A stretch of DNA of 64,000 bases from Nigrospora sphaerica. Its lineage: Eukaryota; Ascomycota; Sordariomycetes; Amphisphaeriales; Apiosporaceae. Position 1 is the first letter of the stretch. The number at the start of each line of letters is the position of its first letter. Positions 10,749-21,400 of this stretch are shown here, in pieces. Both the position numbers and the translations under genes were made by a program. The stretch covers positions 186,001-250,000 of the forward strand of contig JAGVVL010000013.1 of the NCBI GenBank assembly GCA_018287875.1, read 5' to 3'. Under the pieces are notes generated by a model, which was given only the letters and a program-made list of their open reading frames with translations, had not been told where the DNA came from and did no database searches.

Positions 10749-12348
10749 GATAGTTGATACGTGGGATATTCCGTTGGCTGCGCTTCGTCTTGTTCTCTTA
10801 GGAGGGCTGAGGTTGTCTTCTTAGGGCTTCTATAGGTATATAAGTTGAGTCCTCTATGGCTGTATCGACGGTGCTCCTGTCGACATTAAGCGTGTCTAAT
10901 CCCGGGCTGGCTTCCTCCAGTATGTTGCCTCCCTGGCTTGTTCCTTGCAGTTAGGCTGCCTTATAGAGCAAGCTACCTGTCTAGCGGATCTTCGTAAGCT
11001 CGCTTTATGTTAGGCGTACTAGCTTTCCGTGTTTCACTACTGGCTTCGCTAGGCAGTTCTCGTGGCTTGCTGGAGCTGGCCTATAGCAGTTCGCACATCG
11101 TGGGCGTTCCTGGCATAGCTGCGGGTGTTCATGTCCTGTCAGGAGCCGGGCGCTACAGTTCTTACACCTTTCGGTTCTTGTACACACCCGGCTCGGGTGG
11201 TATCCTTGGTATCCTGGGTTGTGGCGGCTAGGAGGCGTCCGTTTCTTAATCAGCCAGGCGGGCCCACTCGCCTTAAAGAGTCAGAACAGACGAACTTTTT
11301 ATAAGAACGAGACGATATATAATCTTTTATTCGTCCCCGGAATCGGTTCCTATCGCGACCAGCGTACGCTTACTAGCTCGATGCCTGTTTAGGCAAGAAC
11401 TTCGTCTTGTAAGAGTATGTCGGTCTCGAATGTCTCGCCAAAAATGTTAAAGAGTTGCCTCGGGTAGCCGGGAATTACGTAGTTCACCCACGTAACCGGG
11501 ACCTCGACTGTGCTAGCTCGGAGGCTTCGTGCTAGTTTTTCTTTATTTCGGAGGAGAACCTCCCTCGTTTCTTTATTTCTCGGATGGATAGCAACGCCCG
11601 TCGCCGTATAGTGGACATCGGGAACGTCCACTAAAGATAAGTCGAGGGTGTTATATACGGCTTATCGCAGGGCGAAGTTATATTGGGTATGTGCCCAGCT
11701 TCGATGTTCCTCTGGGATCCTTATAAGAACTCGAAGGTCCTCTCGTTGATTCGTTTCCTTAGTTCGCTTATCTGAACCGTTTTAAGGTGTTAGCTTCTGT
11801 CTAGCTCGGGCGACGTCAGCCCAGCTGCATATGGGGGTCCTAAGGGGCTCCGCTTAGGTCGGGCCGTTCGCCTATAGGAGGTGTTCGTTCGGGTGGGGGC
11901 CAATCGTTTCCCCAGTCTTGGCCAGTAGGAACGCCGTGAAACCTTTCGTAATCTCCGTGGCCATTTCCTTATCTTCGTCGCGGTATTCTTCGATAATGTT
12001 ATCTAAAGCGCGGGCGATCTTCGTGAGTACCGATCGTTGGGTATTATGTCGCTTATCTATATCGCCCAGGATCGGGGCCAGTGCGTCCGTGGCTAATTGG
12101 TGTCCTTCCTTTGCAGTCTACAGCGCGGCTTCTTCCGTCGTCGAAGCTTCTCGAGTATCGTCAACCTTCCTTCGGTTTCGCAGTGGACCGTTCGCAGGGG
12201 CCTCATTCTGCCCCGTTCGCTTCCTCTTGTGAGTATAAGTGGGGGAAGCTTCTGCCAGGTGGTCGGGAGGATCGTTTCCCGTCATCACCTCATCGGTGAT
12301 GTCCTCACGAGGAGGTGAAGCCATCACGATGATGGTCCCAGAGTCCAT
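10741..12348 (-). pseudogene. LINE ORF1, gag-like with zinc knuckles
   Basis: The first good open stretch begins at 12348 (MDSGTIIVMASPPRED), hydrophilic with a KRKR basic patch. Near 11005-11187 is a double zinc-knuckle region (CKNCSARLLTGHEHPQLC and CANCYRPAPASHENC), the nucleic-acid binding part of LINE ORF1. The frame can be followed through a few stops to NIPRINYHE and a TAG at 10741-10743. It therefore overlaps the ORF2 start codon by 8 bases (ATGAATAG), which would suit translation of ORF2 by termination-reinitiation. Confidence 0.65.
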
Positions 12349-12461
12349 TTGGCCTCTGGGTTGGCGTTGAGGCGCCGTTAGAGGATTGTTAAGGATTTGG
12401 TAGTAAATAGCAGGCTGGCACTAACAGTGGGTGCCAGAAAAGAATAAATAGGAAGGAAGGT

Positions 12462-13072
12462 GTCTCTAGCCGGTGAGCATAGCTAAGCCGCTTCTCAGTC
12501 GGAATTTAGTTCAAAATGCACACCAAATAACACCTAGCACGACAGAATCGAAGCAATCCCACTTAAACAGAGTTTTCTTAACACCTAAAAAGAGATCCGG
12601 TACCTCTATAGTGGTTTAGTCTACTCTAAAGAAGACGTCGGACTTTAAGGACCAAGTACAGCTTTCGAACCAGCTAACGGAACACTCAATTACTTAACGG
12701 CTACTTTTCTGGAAGATTCAAAAGGCCTTTAATAAGAAAAGTGTCCAATTGGCTACTGCTTAAAGGCAGATTCAGGCTCTCGAAGCTAGAATTAAGACTA
12801 TTAGACCAAGGAAGAGAAAGAAGGTGGATTTGAGCCCTAATTCGAAGTTCGCAAACATCGAAGACATCCACCAGGCTCAGTTAGTGGCTGGGGAGGCTAA
12901 AGGTAGTCTAGATGAAGAGAGCGATAGCGAAAGCCTAAGTGAGGCTGGTTCTTGTATCATGGTTATTATGAATTAAGAATATATAGTCGGTTGAAGTAAT
13001 AAGATTGATTTTAATACGGTCAAGCTAAGGGTGGCCAAAAGTGGGGGGTGGCCAAATGGGGGTCACCTAACT
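12462..13072 (+). mobile_element. Fot1-like element, right-hand remnant with C/G-rich end
   Basis: This continues the sequence at 6713-6762 and aligns along its length with 32,401-33,010. Shared text includes the transposase C-terminus (PKKTSDFKDQVQLSNQL, then KKVDLSPNSKFANIED) and a G-rich right end. Differences between the two copies are largely C/T and G/A, as RIP produces. The end at 13028-13072 shows the same layout as the other family ends (GGCC, an AT step, a G-run, GGCC, ATGGGGG, then TCACCTAACT) followed by the TA target at 13073-13074. The left half of this element is either outside the window or was separated by the gypsy insertion. Confidence 0.85.
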
Positions 13073-13984
13073 TACCCATAGGACATACAGCCGTCGTGCA
13101 TTCATTTCCATGTAGACATGCGCCGCGTCCGTGGTTGTAATTCCGCCGCGTATTGTGCCCTAGCTCACGCCCCCTTGGCTCCTGTCTGGCGCGTATAACA
13201 TATCTCTCGTGCAACCATCCCTAGAAGCCTCGGTTCGTCTGTTAAGTCCACCATCCATCCTCGCTTCTTCACCCGTCCTCCGTATCACGTTCCCCGTCGA
13301 GGCGCAAACCCCTGCAAAGTCCAACCCTCCGTAAACCCGGCATTTTACCAGTGTCCAGGGCCGTAGCGACGTCGGGCAGGCGACGATGCCAACCGCAGCC
13401 GCCACGCGTGTTGAGTTGGGGTTTGGCGACCCGGTGGTCGTGAGGGGGGTGGAGAGCGCGAGGGTCGGCACAGCGACGAGTCTTGAATCGATAGACGGCA
13501 GGGCACGGCAGCCTCGGCATCGGCAGGCCACGTGGCGCTGGTTCCAGGAAGGTCCGGGAAAATACGGCGGAACGACCGTGTGTGTATGGCTGATGCCGTC
13601 GCTTTGAAGCTCGCGGACGTGTAGGGCGGTGTCTGGTGCCAAAGCTGGCTAGTTCGTGGGTTCGATGGCCTGCGCGTGGTAACGACACCTTGTTGCGTGA
13701 GATTTCGCGACGACGACAGCGACAAAGGGGCGGACGTGAGGCTTGTAGACGGCGTGATGGTGCGACTTTGCGGTCTGGATGGCGTTGTCGCACACGCCAG
13801 GGGCCTGGGAGGATGATCGAAGGCTCCACAGGGGCGGGAGGAAGGGCCGACGATGCATCCCATGGCGAATGCGGTCAAAAGTGCGTAGGGGAGGGCCGAC
13901 ATAAGGGCTGAGGAGAGGGAGAATACCACAGGATGCATCGCCGAGAGCAATGGTGCAGGGAGCCTTCAAGCCGTCGCCGACTCC
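13073..13984. other. GC-rich gap, no gene recognised
   Basis: GC-rich, non-RIP sequence after the TA target of the Fot1-like remnant. Several long overlapping open frames exist on both strands, but none shows a domain, a sensible start or consistent codon use. GC-rich DNA opens such frames by chance. Confidence 0.5.
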
Positions 13985-15253
13985 ATGGCCAGCTTGGCCA
14001 GGAGTCCACCACCTCTCACTATCATAACCAACTTGATTGCTAGTCAAACACCACGTGTCACGCTAATGGCCGACAAAGCGGCGAACCAGGCCAACAAAAG
14101 CGACCGAACCACCCCCCAAGCCACTCCACCCTCCATGTCCGCGGCCATCACGCCCCGACGTGGCCAAGATCGGAGACATGACCAAGATCGCAATCAGAAA
14201 CCAAACCAGAACCACGCCTCCGAGCCTGCGACCATTCCTCGCCGCGACGAAACATGGGTACCCGCCACGCCTCGCCCCGGGGAAACACGCGCCATAACAA
14301 GCGGGCGACGTGGCAATGTCGGCGCGAGGGTTCACGGCCACTGCGGTTCGGGAATAGTCATCACAGCAGACGAGGCCCATGACGACCACGCCGGTCGAAG
14401 GGAGGCCTGGCCACGCTAAGGCGGGACAAAAGAGGGGCGACGCCGTCCATATTCGCGGGGTGGGTGGCACCGCGCGGGGCAGCCGAGAGCCCGTCGGCAA
14501 AACAGGAGAAAAGGGGTCGTGGATTACGGGTGCGCGGCGAGAGGTAAACACCACGCGTACTCGTGGCGTCTCTCAGGAGGCATATAGGATGGGGGAGTTG
14601 GGGCCAGATGATGGTGCCACTACGCCCACAAATGGTCCCAGGATGGGGAACAAGACGCCGTCCAATGCTCCGGGTGCGGCATTTCATCTAGAGGAATCGG
14701 GAAAGGTAGGCGAGGGATAGGTCCTGGTGAGGACTTCTTCTCCTGGAAGGCGGGACTTAGAGGAAAGCCCAAGGTTCGCATCGTGGGTTTAGAGGGACGC
14801 CTAGATGTTGGTGATCGGGAATCGTCAAGGGCCCTAGACACACCTGCCCACCACGAGCCACTGGGCGGCCAAGCTAGCCCAACACCCACTGAGGAATGGG
14901 ATGGGAAAGCGGGCGTCCAACGCGACCGAAACGGGCTGGAAAGGAACAAGGCGGGTGCTCTAACCGACTGGGCAAGCCAGATGATACAGGGAGACGCAGG
15001 CGAGGAAGCTGCGCGGAGTTGTGGTGAGGGAAGGGAAGGCAACGAGCAAGCCAACGAGGAATTCAACGGGGAAGCCGACGAGGCACTCGATGAGGCATTC
15101 GGCCGCCGCATCCACGTTGGCGACGAGGCGGGTGTCGCAGGCCGGTGGACCGCGGTTAAACGGGCCGAGGGGGAGGCGCACGAGCTGACGAACTCATTGT
15201 TTTTCTTTTCTGGAATTTCAAGGTTTCTACAGCGTTGCGAGGCGAGACATTGA
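13985..15253 (+). pseudogene. possible broken gene for a hydrophilic low-complexity protein
   Basis: Three plus-strand open stretches in different frames lie end to end: 13985-14419 (internal ATG giving MADKAANQANKSDRTTP), 14379-14720 and 14783-15253 (acidic, with GEEAARSCGEGREGNEQAN and EADEALDEAFG). All are hydrophilic and Gly/Arg/Glu-rich, and they could be exons or frameshifted pieces of one gene. No family is recognised, I could not fit convincing introns, and chance open frames in GC-rich DNA explain it equally well. Confidence 0.2.
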
Positions 15254-15702
15254 GCACGCGCGAGTTTACGTCGGCGCTATGGGATAGACTGCGGGAGGGA
15301 CAAGCGCCTGCCAAGCCGACGGCGGTGGCTAAGGGGCGATGGGGTGGTTGTGGGAAGGACGAGGTTGCACAGTCGATGCCGCGATGGGCGTTTTGAGCTA
15401 AGGGCCTTGAAAGGCTTCATGAACGACGCTTCTGGCTTGCTTTACGTGCTGGCCATATGTCATGGTCGAAATACAGCGACTGCACTAAATGCGGAGTTGG
15501 CTTCCGGTTTCGAGAGTGGTACGAGTATGTTACTCCCTCCGCTGACTTGTTGACTTGGCATGCCGTACAGTCCGCTGAGTATTTTAACCCAGCGGAGTTT
15601 CCGATGTCCTTCTTAAGGCTGGCTAATAAGATCCTAATTAAGGGATCTCGGACAGTAGATCGATAAACGCCAGGCACTAAAAAGATGCAACTATAGGTGA
15701 CC
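15254..15702. other. intergenic stretch with a small hairpin and a CTCCCTCCG word
   Basis: No gene is supported. TACTCCCTCCG at about 15,530 resembles the start of some mariner-related MITE ends, and TCCGCTG / CAGCGGA (15571-15577 and 15590-15596) can form a 7-bp stem with a 12-base loop. No matching second end was found. The tail probably serves as the 3' flank of the HET gene. Confidence 0.4.
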
Positions 15703-17810
15703 CTATGCAAACCACAAAGGCTTACACTTTCCCATCTCAAAAGCCTCCCCCTCCATAGCGCCAGGTATATGACAATCCCCCACCACGAGCCAGTGCCGCC
15801 TCTGCCGGGCCACGACCGGGACGCCATGGCCCCGAAGGATCAACACCTGGTCGCCTACCATGGTCGTATGGGGACCAAGTCCCACGTAGCCGTCTGCGGT
15901 GACGAAGAAGCGTCGGCGTTCCGAAACGGCAGATAAAGTGAATAAGGGATTAGAAGAGAACGTGCCCCAATCCCTGAGCCCTAAGAGCATTGTCGTAATA
16001 TAGATGAATGCAAGTGTCAGCCAGGATACAAGTCCTCCCATTGCCAGGAGGGCTGCATAGTGGGCTATCTTCCCATCGACAACTTCGAAAGACCTCAGTG
16101 ATTGCTGGAGCTCGCCACTGCTATATCTTTGGTTTCCATCATCGGGATCACTTGGATCGGGCGGGCATGCACCTATAATGGCGCACCAAAACGCCTCCAT
16201 CATTTTCTGGCCTGTGGGGTTGCAGTGGTTGGCTTTGGGGAGCAGGCGTTTTGCATCGAAATAGAACAGATAGTTGCCAGAAACACGATGAAAATCTTCC
16301 AAAAACTCGCCTAGAGTCGATCTTACCGGTGGTCGGCGGTTGACAAGGCTGACCGCCGCCACGGTATCCAACGGGTACCCCTCAAGACACAGCAGGTTTC
16401 CGTCAAATAAGGGCGTGCGGCGCTCGAGGGGTTGGTGTTTAACGCCGCCCGCCCGCAATGCTCCCGAAAACTCGGGATGCCAGCTGATGGAAAGGTGTGG
16501 TAGCGGATCCTGAGCTTTGCTGTATGCATGGTCGATGACCCAGGATGGACCCGACGCCGTCTTACAGCCCCTACAAAGGGCAAGGATCTGCAAGTTCTGG
16601 GTTCGCTGAAGATAATGCCGCGTAAAATCCGTGAACACGTCGGCGGCGTCTTTCTTACTGTTATGTAGCGTGAGATCTGATAAGAGTTTGGCCAGGGCAA
16701 TATACACAAGGTAAGAAAACCAGATCCCGTCCCCGGCTGGCCCTCAAATCAAAGCGGTATAGACTTCTACCATTGGGAATAGGTGTTGAGCCCCGCGTTG
16801 GCTCATTGCATGTAGAGACTCGCACCCACCCATGAACAAAAACTTGTGTACATTGGACATCGATTGAGGATCAGTACTTACTAGTTAATAGCCACCGGGA
16901 CGTCGACGTTCCTCGCCCTCGCGAGTCCCGCGATGCCATAGATCTTGTCCCGAAGGTCCTTGCAGTCCTTGTGCCAGACTTTGAACATCAGGTCCAGGAA
17001 GTCCTCGCCGTGCGGGTGCGCCGGCGGTTCACGGATCCGCAGGAGCGCGCCCAGTTGGTCGCCGTACGCCAACCCGCCGGGCCAGCGGGCGTACACGCGG
17101 GTGACGACGTCCCAGTCCATCTCGAAGGGCCCGCAGCGTACGATGGCACTCGGGCAGAGCGCGAGCTCCTGGACGACCCAGAGGCGCGTAAACCACGGCC
17201 GCGAGAACAGGTAGTGCATCGTCCACGAGAAGTGCACCGCCTCCCGGAGCCGGCTGCCGACCCAGCGCGGGCCGGCGGCAGCGATGCCGGGGCGGCCCCG
17301 ACGCACGCCGCGCCAGTGACGCATGACAAAGTCGTAGGGCTCGCCCATCACAGGCGTCGCGGCAATCAGCTCGAGGCCGTCGAACGCCGGCCGCGTGTAC
17401 GCGTCGGGCTCGCCCAGCCAAACGACGGCGCGCCGGCATGACGTGTAGATGTCGGCCATGCGTCGCACCTGTACCTCCTTCTCGGTATCGTCCTCCTGGT
17501 TGATGCAAATGGCATCCACCCACAGCGTCCGCGGGGCATCGGCGCGGCCCTGGCCCTTGAGATGGCGCAGGGCCGTATGCAGGTTGGGCGTGACGAGGAC
17601 GGCCCGCCCGTTGACGACGATGGCGACCTTCTCGCCGTCGTCGCCCCAGCAATATGACAAGGCCTCGTACGACTCCTCGCCCGCCTTTGGGGCGCGCAGC
17701 GAAAGGTGACGCAGACGGCATTCGACGGTATCGCCACTGCCTGGTAGGAGGTCAAGGACCCGAATCTCCCGGGTTGCGGCGTTGAGAGGGTCGTAACTGA
17801 ACGGCTCCAT
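15703..17810 (-). CDS. HET-domain protein (heterokaryon incompatibility type)
   Basis: Two exons: 17810-16882 and 16657-15703, giving about 627 residues. The intron (16881-16658, 224 bp) has donor GTAAGT and acceptor ACAG. Splicing joins VPVAIN to YKKDAADVFTDFTRHY, the usual HET continuation, and skips in-frame stops. The HET core is clear: SYEALSYCWGDDGE (about residues 47-60), TLWVDAICINQEDDTEKEVQVRR (95-117), then AVVWLGEP and FSRPWFTRLWVVQELA. The C-terminus FFVTADGYVGLGPHTTMVGDQV and the VVGDCHIPGAMEGEAF box are the standard end of large HET proteins. Such proteins trigger cell death or stress responses after fusion of unlike hyphae; the partner is unknown. A hydrophobic stretch (ALLAMGGLVSWLTLAFIYITT) could be a membrane segment. 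Intact, but close to a transposon-rich block. Confidence 0.9.
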
Positions 17811-18448
17811 GGATGAAGTTGTGCCTGCTCACGGGGAGCTTCCCACTTGGTTATGCACCCTGTGATATTCAGCAAGTTGAGAAGATGTTAACAAATAGAA
17901 AAATCGCTTACCCGCCTCCGCTTTGGCCGCCGGGACAAGTTCATCACGTGATGCCGCGACACGAATCCTTCGGGGCCTTGGTGGATACATCACTCGCTCG
18001 CATCATCGCGATAGCCCCCACTCCTCCGCTCCCCTCTTATCGGCGCCGTCGCCGTCCCCTTTCTCGCCCGTTGCACGAAGTCCTGCTTGGCTTGCTAGCC
18101 TATGTGCAAACACAGTCCAGCGCCTGTACCTCGAAAACCAGGCCGTTCTGCTGTTTATACCCGTCGGATTGCGCTCCGTCCTCTGCCCCACCTGTGTTTC
18201 CGCCCACGTTGCCAGTGGCGGGGGGTCTCGTCCCCCTAAAACCGCCTACATCAAGGTTTTCCGACATTAGTCCACTGATACCGGGGGCTGTCAGTGGGCT
18301 TAAATTACATCCTATGGGGTATAAAGACAATACAAACGAGGTGGGTATAACGGATGAGCGGTTTAATAAATCCGAATACAATCTATGGTAATTAAAGCTA
18401 TCATTGAAAAAAAGCTGCCGCCCTACCCCTTCAACATGACTCCCTGTC
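17811..18448. other. HET gene 5' flank and secreted-protein gene 3' flank
   Basis: No convincing gene. A 192-codon plus-strand frame begins here but has no domain, and its composition (Pro/Arg-rich, then AT-rich) looks accidental. The half next to 17,811 would hold the HET promoter. ATCACGTGAT near 17,945 is a CACGTG palindrome. Confidence 0.5.
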
Positions 18449-21400
18449 CTATCTCGCACAAAGACACGGCGTCTCCTCCACCTTGAGCGTGATCGGCACC
18501 ATGTCCCAGTTGAGCGGAGCGTTGTACCACATTATGCGGAACGGCAGGTCAGTAAACCCGGACGGGTACCAGTTAGGGTAGCCTAAGACGTAGTTTTTGT
18601 CGGCGACCTGGCCCTCGGGGTCGAAGACGTAGAGCTGCGTGGCATTGGCGGGCCCGGAGCAAGTCAGCACGCCGCTGCCGCAGTCGAGGTCGCAGCGCGC
18701 ATTCTTAAGGCTCGGCTTGGCCCCCGACCAGTCCCGCGTGATGCCCTCTATGCCCCATGAGTCCCAGGGACCAAATAGCTTGGCCTGGCCGGCCCACCAA
18801 CCTTCGACGTAGTCGGTGTTGCGCCTCAGGAGCTCCGGGTGCTCGGCGTCGATGTACTGCAGCACAGTGCGGCGGCGCACCGAAACGAGGCGGCCGTCGG
18901 CCGCAAGATGGAAGACGCCGTCGTCGGGCACGATGCTCGCGCCCGCGACCACGTGGCCACGCCCGTTGTACACGCCCGTGCCGACGTACTGGCCCTCGAT
19001 CAGCGGGTGGCCGTGCGTCTTGATGCGGAAGCAGGCCGCCTGCGTCTGCACCGGGCAAAACGACGCGACCGTCGTCTTGCCTTCCAGCGTGCTCGTTGTT
19101 CCCGCCAGCGCCGTCACGATGTACCGCGTCGACGTCGCCGTCACCGTCTGCATCGGCCCCGCGACGCCCACGACCTGCGTCGACGTCGCCGTCACCGTCT
19201 GCATCGGCCCCGCGACGCCCACGACCTGCGTCGACGTCGCCGTCACCGTCTGCATCGGCCCCGCGACGCCCACGACCTGCGTCGACGTGGCCGTCACCGT
19301 CGAGGTGCTGGTGTACGCCGTGGCGACCGACGTGATGCGCGTCAGCGTCTGCGTGCCCGTGGCCACCTGCGAGCAGGCGTACGAGAGTTTGTCATCGGCC
19401 CAGCCAGCCACTAGCGTCGGCGTGGCCACGGGGTCGCGCTTCATCAGGTCGGGCGCCAGTGAGGGCTCGGACCGCTTCAGGTTCGTGGCTTCCAACGTAT
19501 CGCTACCCGTTTTATAAACCGTGGTGGCGAACTGGTAGTATGGCACGCTTCCAGCCAGCGACGTCGATGTGGTTGCGGTCGTGGTGTAGGTCGAGATGAG
19601 CGTGGTGGTGGACGTTTGCGTCGTGGTCGTCGTCGTGGAAGCCACCAGGCTAGTCGTGGTTCCGGTGTAAAGCACCGTGACGGGCGCCCGGTAACGAATG
19701 AAAGACGTGCAAAAGTCGCCGCCGACGTCTCTGAGAGAGCTGATCTCATTGTTGGTCGGGAAGTACTGGGGCACCGAGAGGCAGCGGATGGGGTTGTTGC
19801 TGGTTGTCCCGTCGATCAACTGCCGAGCGCCGCCGTCGAAGACGGCATTGCTCCGCGCGCTGACGTACGACTTGAGGTTGAGCTGGTTGGCACCGCAGTT
19901 CTCGGTGGCGGCCTCCGAGTAGGTGGCGTTAAAGCCGATGGACAGTTCCGACGTCACAGCCGACGTGCTCGATAGAACGCCCTTCAGGATGTTCATAGTG
20001 ATGCGCACATCCGTCATCATGACAGGGGCGAAGTTGACCTTAGCATCGTTGCGGAAGCCGGGGTATGTCATGTCGATGGCGGGCTTGAAGTTGTTCCAGT
20101 TCGAGGCTGTCTTGCTGTTATAGTCGAGGTCGACGCTGGCCCCGTTGAAGTTCAGCACCGCGCCGCCCGTACTGGACACGGGGGCGTTGGTGTTGCCCTC
20201 GGCGCCGAGAGTAAAGACGACGGTGGGGGTAAAGGCAAACATGGAGTCGATCTGCTGGTTGCCGAGGCCGAGGCTGGACACAAAGGCCGTGCCCTTGCCC
20301 TGCCACGCGCCGCTCGTCTGCATCTGCATGATGAGGCGTGCTGCCGACGACATTCTCAGCGTGTTGTGGGCCTCGGTTACGGCCTTGGCCGACACGTTGT
20401 ACGTGATGGCACCGTCAATGGTCAGGTCGCTGATGGAGAAGGCGCAGTCGACGCACCGGATGTAGTTCTGCGAGTCGCGGCCGACGATGGTGGCCCCGTT
20501 CATGCCCGACCACGACGCCTTCCACCCGTACGTGTACTTCCAGCGCTGCGCGGGCGGGTACGTTATGGTGATGCGGATCTCGGGCCGGTTGAAGCAGAAC
20601 GGATTTTTGAGGCACTGGATGACCTCGTAGAGCTGCTTCCCGGCGTCGTACAGCTCCTTCAGGTTGCAGACGAACTCACGAATTTCGTTAATCTTCTTGA
20701 ACGGCGTGAGGAGGATCTCGACCCAGTCGCTGCAGACGTACTCAAACACTTCGTCCACGTCCTCTTCCGTGCCACGCTCCATCAGGATCACGTCCGTGCT
20801 GGCGACATTGCCTCCCGTCCAGAGGTCAAGGGACCCCGAGTTGGGCATGGCGCCGACCGCTCTTCTTCGTCTGGCCTGGCCGGTGGGCGTGCCCGCAGCA
20901 GCGCAGAACGTGGCTGTCGGGCACAGCTGGGGTGGCCCACTGGGAGCGGCCCAGCAGGTGCCGCTGCTGTCCGTCGCGTTTTTGGCTTCGTCCAAGAGTG
21001 CGTCGGGGTCCGGGAGACCGTCCTCCTTCATCAGCGCCTTGAGCTTGTCTAGCAGATCGGGATCTGTCACGGGTCCACCGTTTCCACCGTCTAAGTCGAC
21101 GGGGTTTTGAAACGTGGTGACGAGGACCTCATTCTTCTCGGGGTCGTACGCGACTTGCTTCATAATGTAATCCATCATGGCCTGGGCGCCTGGCGACAAG
21201 GTCGTGGAAGAAGGGCGGGCTGCCGAACTGGTGATGGAGGGCCGGGTGGCAGTGAGCGTGTTGGTGCAAGTGGAGGAATACACAGGCTTGTCATTCGCAG
21301 GGGCCGCAACAACGCTGCCATAGCTGATGGTCATAGTCTCGCTGACGTCGCCCCACTGGACTGTAGCGACGGTGAAAGTCACGGTTGAAACATCCGAATC

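Larger units (their letters stand above)
6763..12461 (-). mobile_element. Tad1-like LINE (non-LTR retrotransposon), degraded
   Basis: The 14-bp word GTCTCTAGCCGGTG occurs at 6749-6762 and again at 12462-12475, and the flanks join into one continuous Fot1-like sequence, so the 5699 bp between are a target-primed insertion. Minus-strand translation gives ORF1 (acidic/basic gag-like with zinc knuckles) and ORF2 (endonuclease, reverse transcriptase, RNase H, terminal zinc finger), the order found in Tad1/I-type fungal LINEs. The 3' end (left side on the plus strand) is a (CA)n tract rather than poly-A. Stops and frame changes are scattered but protein similarity is clear, so damage is moderate compared with the gypsy element. 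Confidence 0.88.

Noticed and set aside
13269..13950. Long overlapping minus-strand open frames (up to 201 codons)
   Set aside because: Three frames on one strand are open at once with Pro/Arg/Ser-rich text and no domain, which is typical of GC-rich non-coding DNA.
15529..15660. MITE starting with CTCCCTCCG
   Set aside because: No matching inverted end or TA duplication found within the next few hundred bases.
17029..17721. 230-codon minus-strand frame overlapping the HET gene
   Set aside because: Arg/Ala/Gly-rich shadow of the HET coding frame, which has clear domain motifs.
19127..19279. CRISPR-like direct repeats
   Set aside because: Units are contiguous without spacers, encode a peptide repeat in frame, and the genome is eukaryotic.
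18816..19517. 233-codon plus-strand frame with repeats
   Set aside because: Antisense shadow of the large secreted-protein gene; its repeats mirror the 51-bp tandem units.
20366..21052. 228-codon plus-strand frame
   Set aside because: Antisense of the secreted protein, Arg/Val/Asp-biased, no domain.
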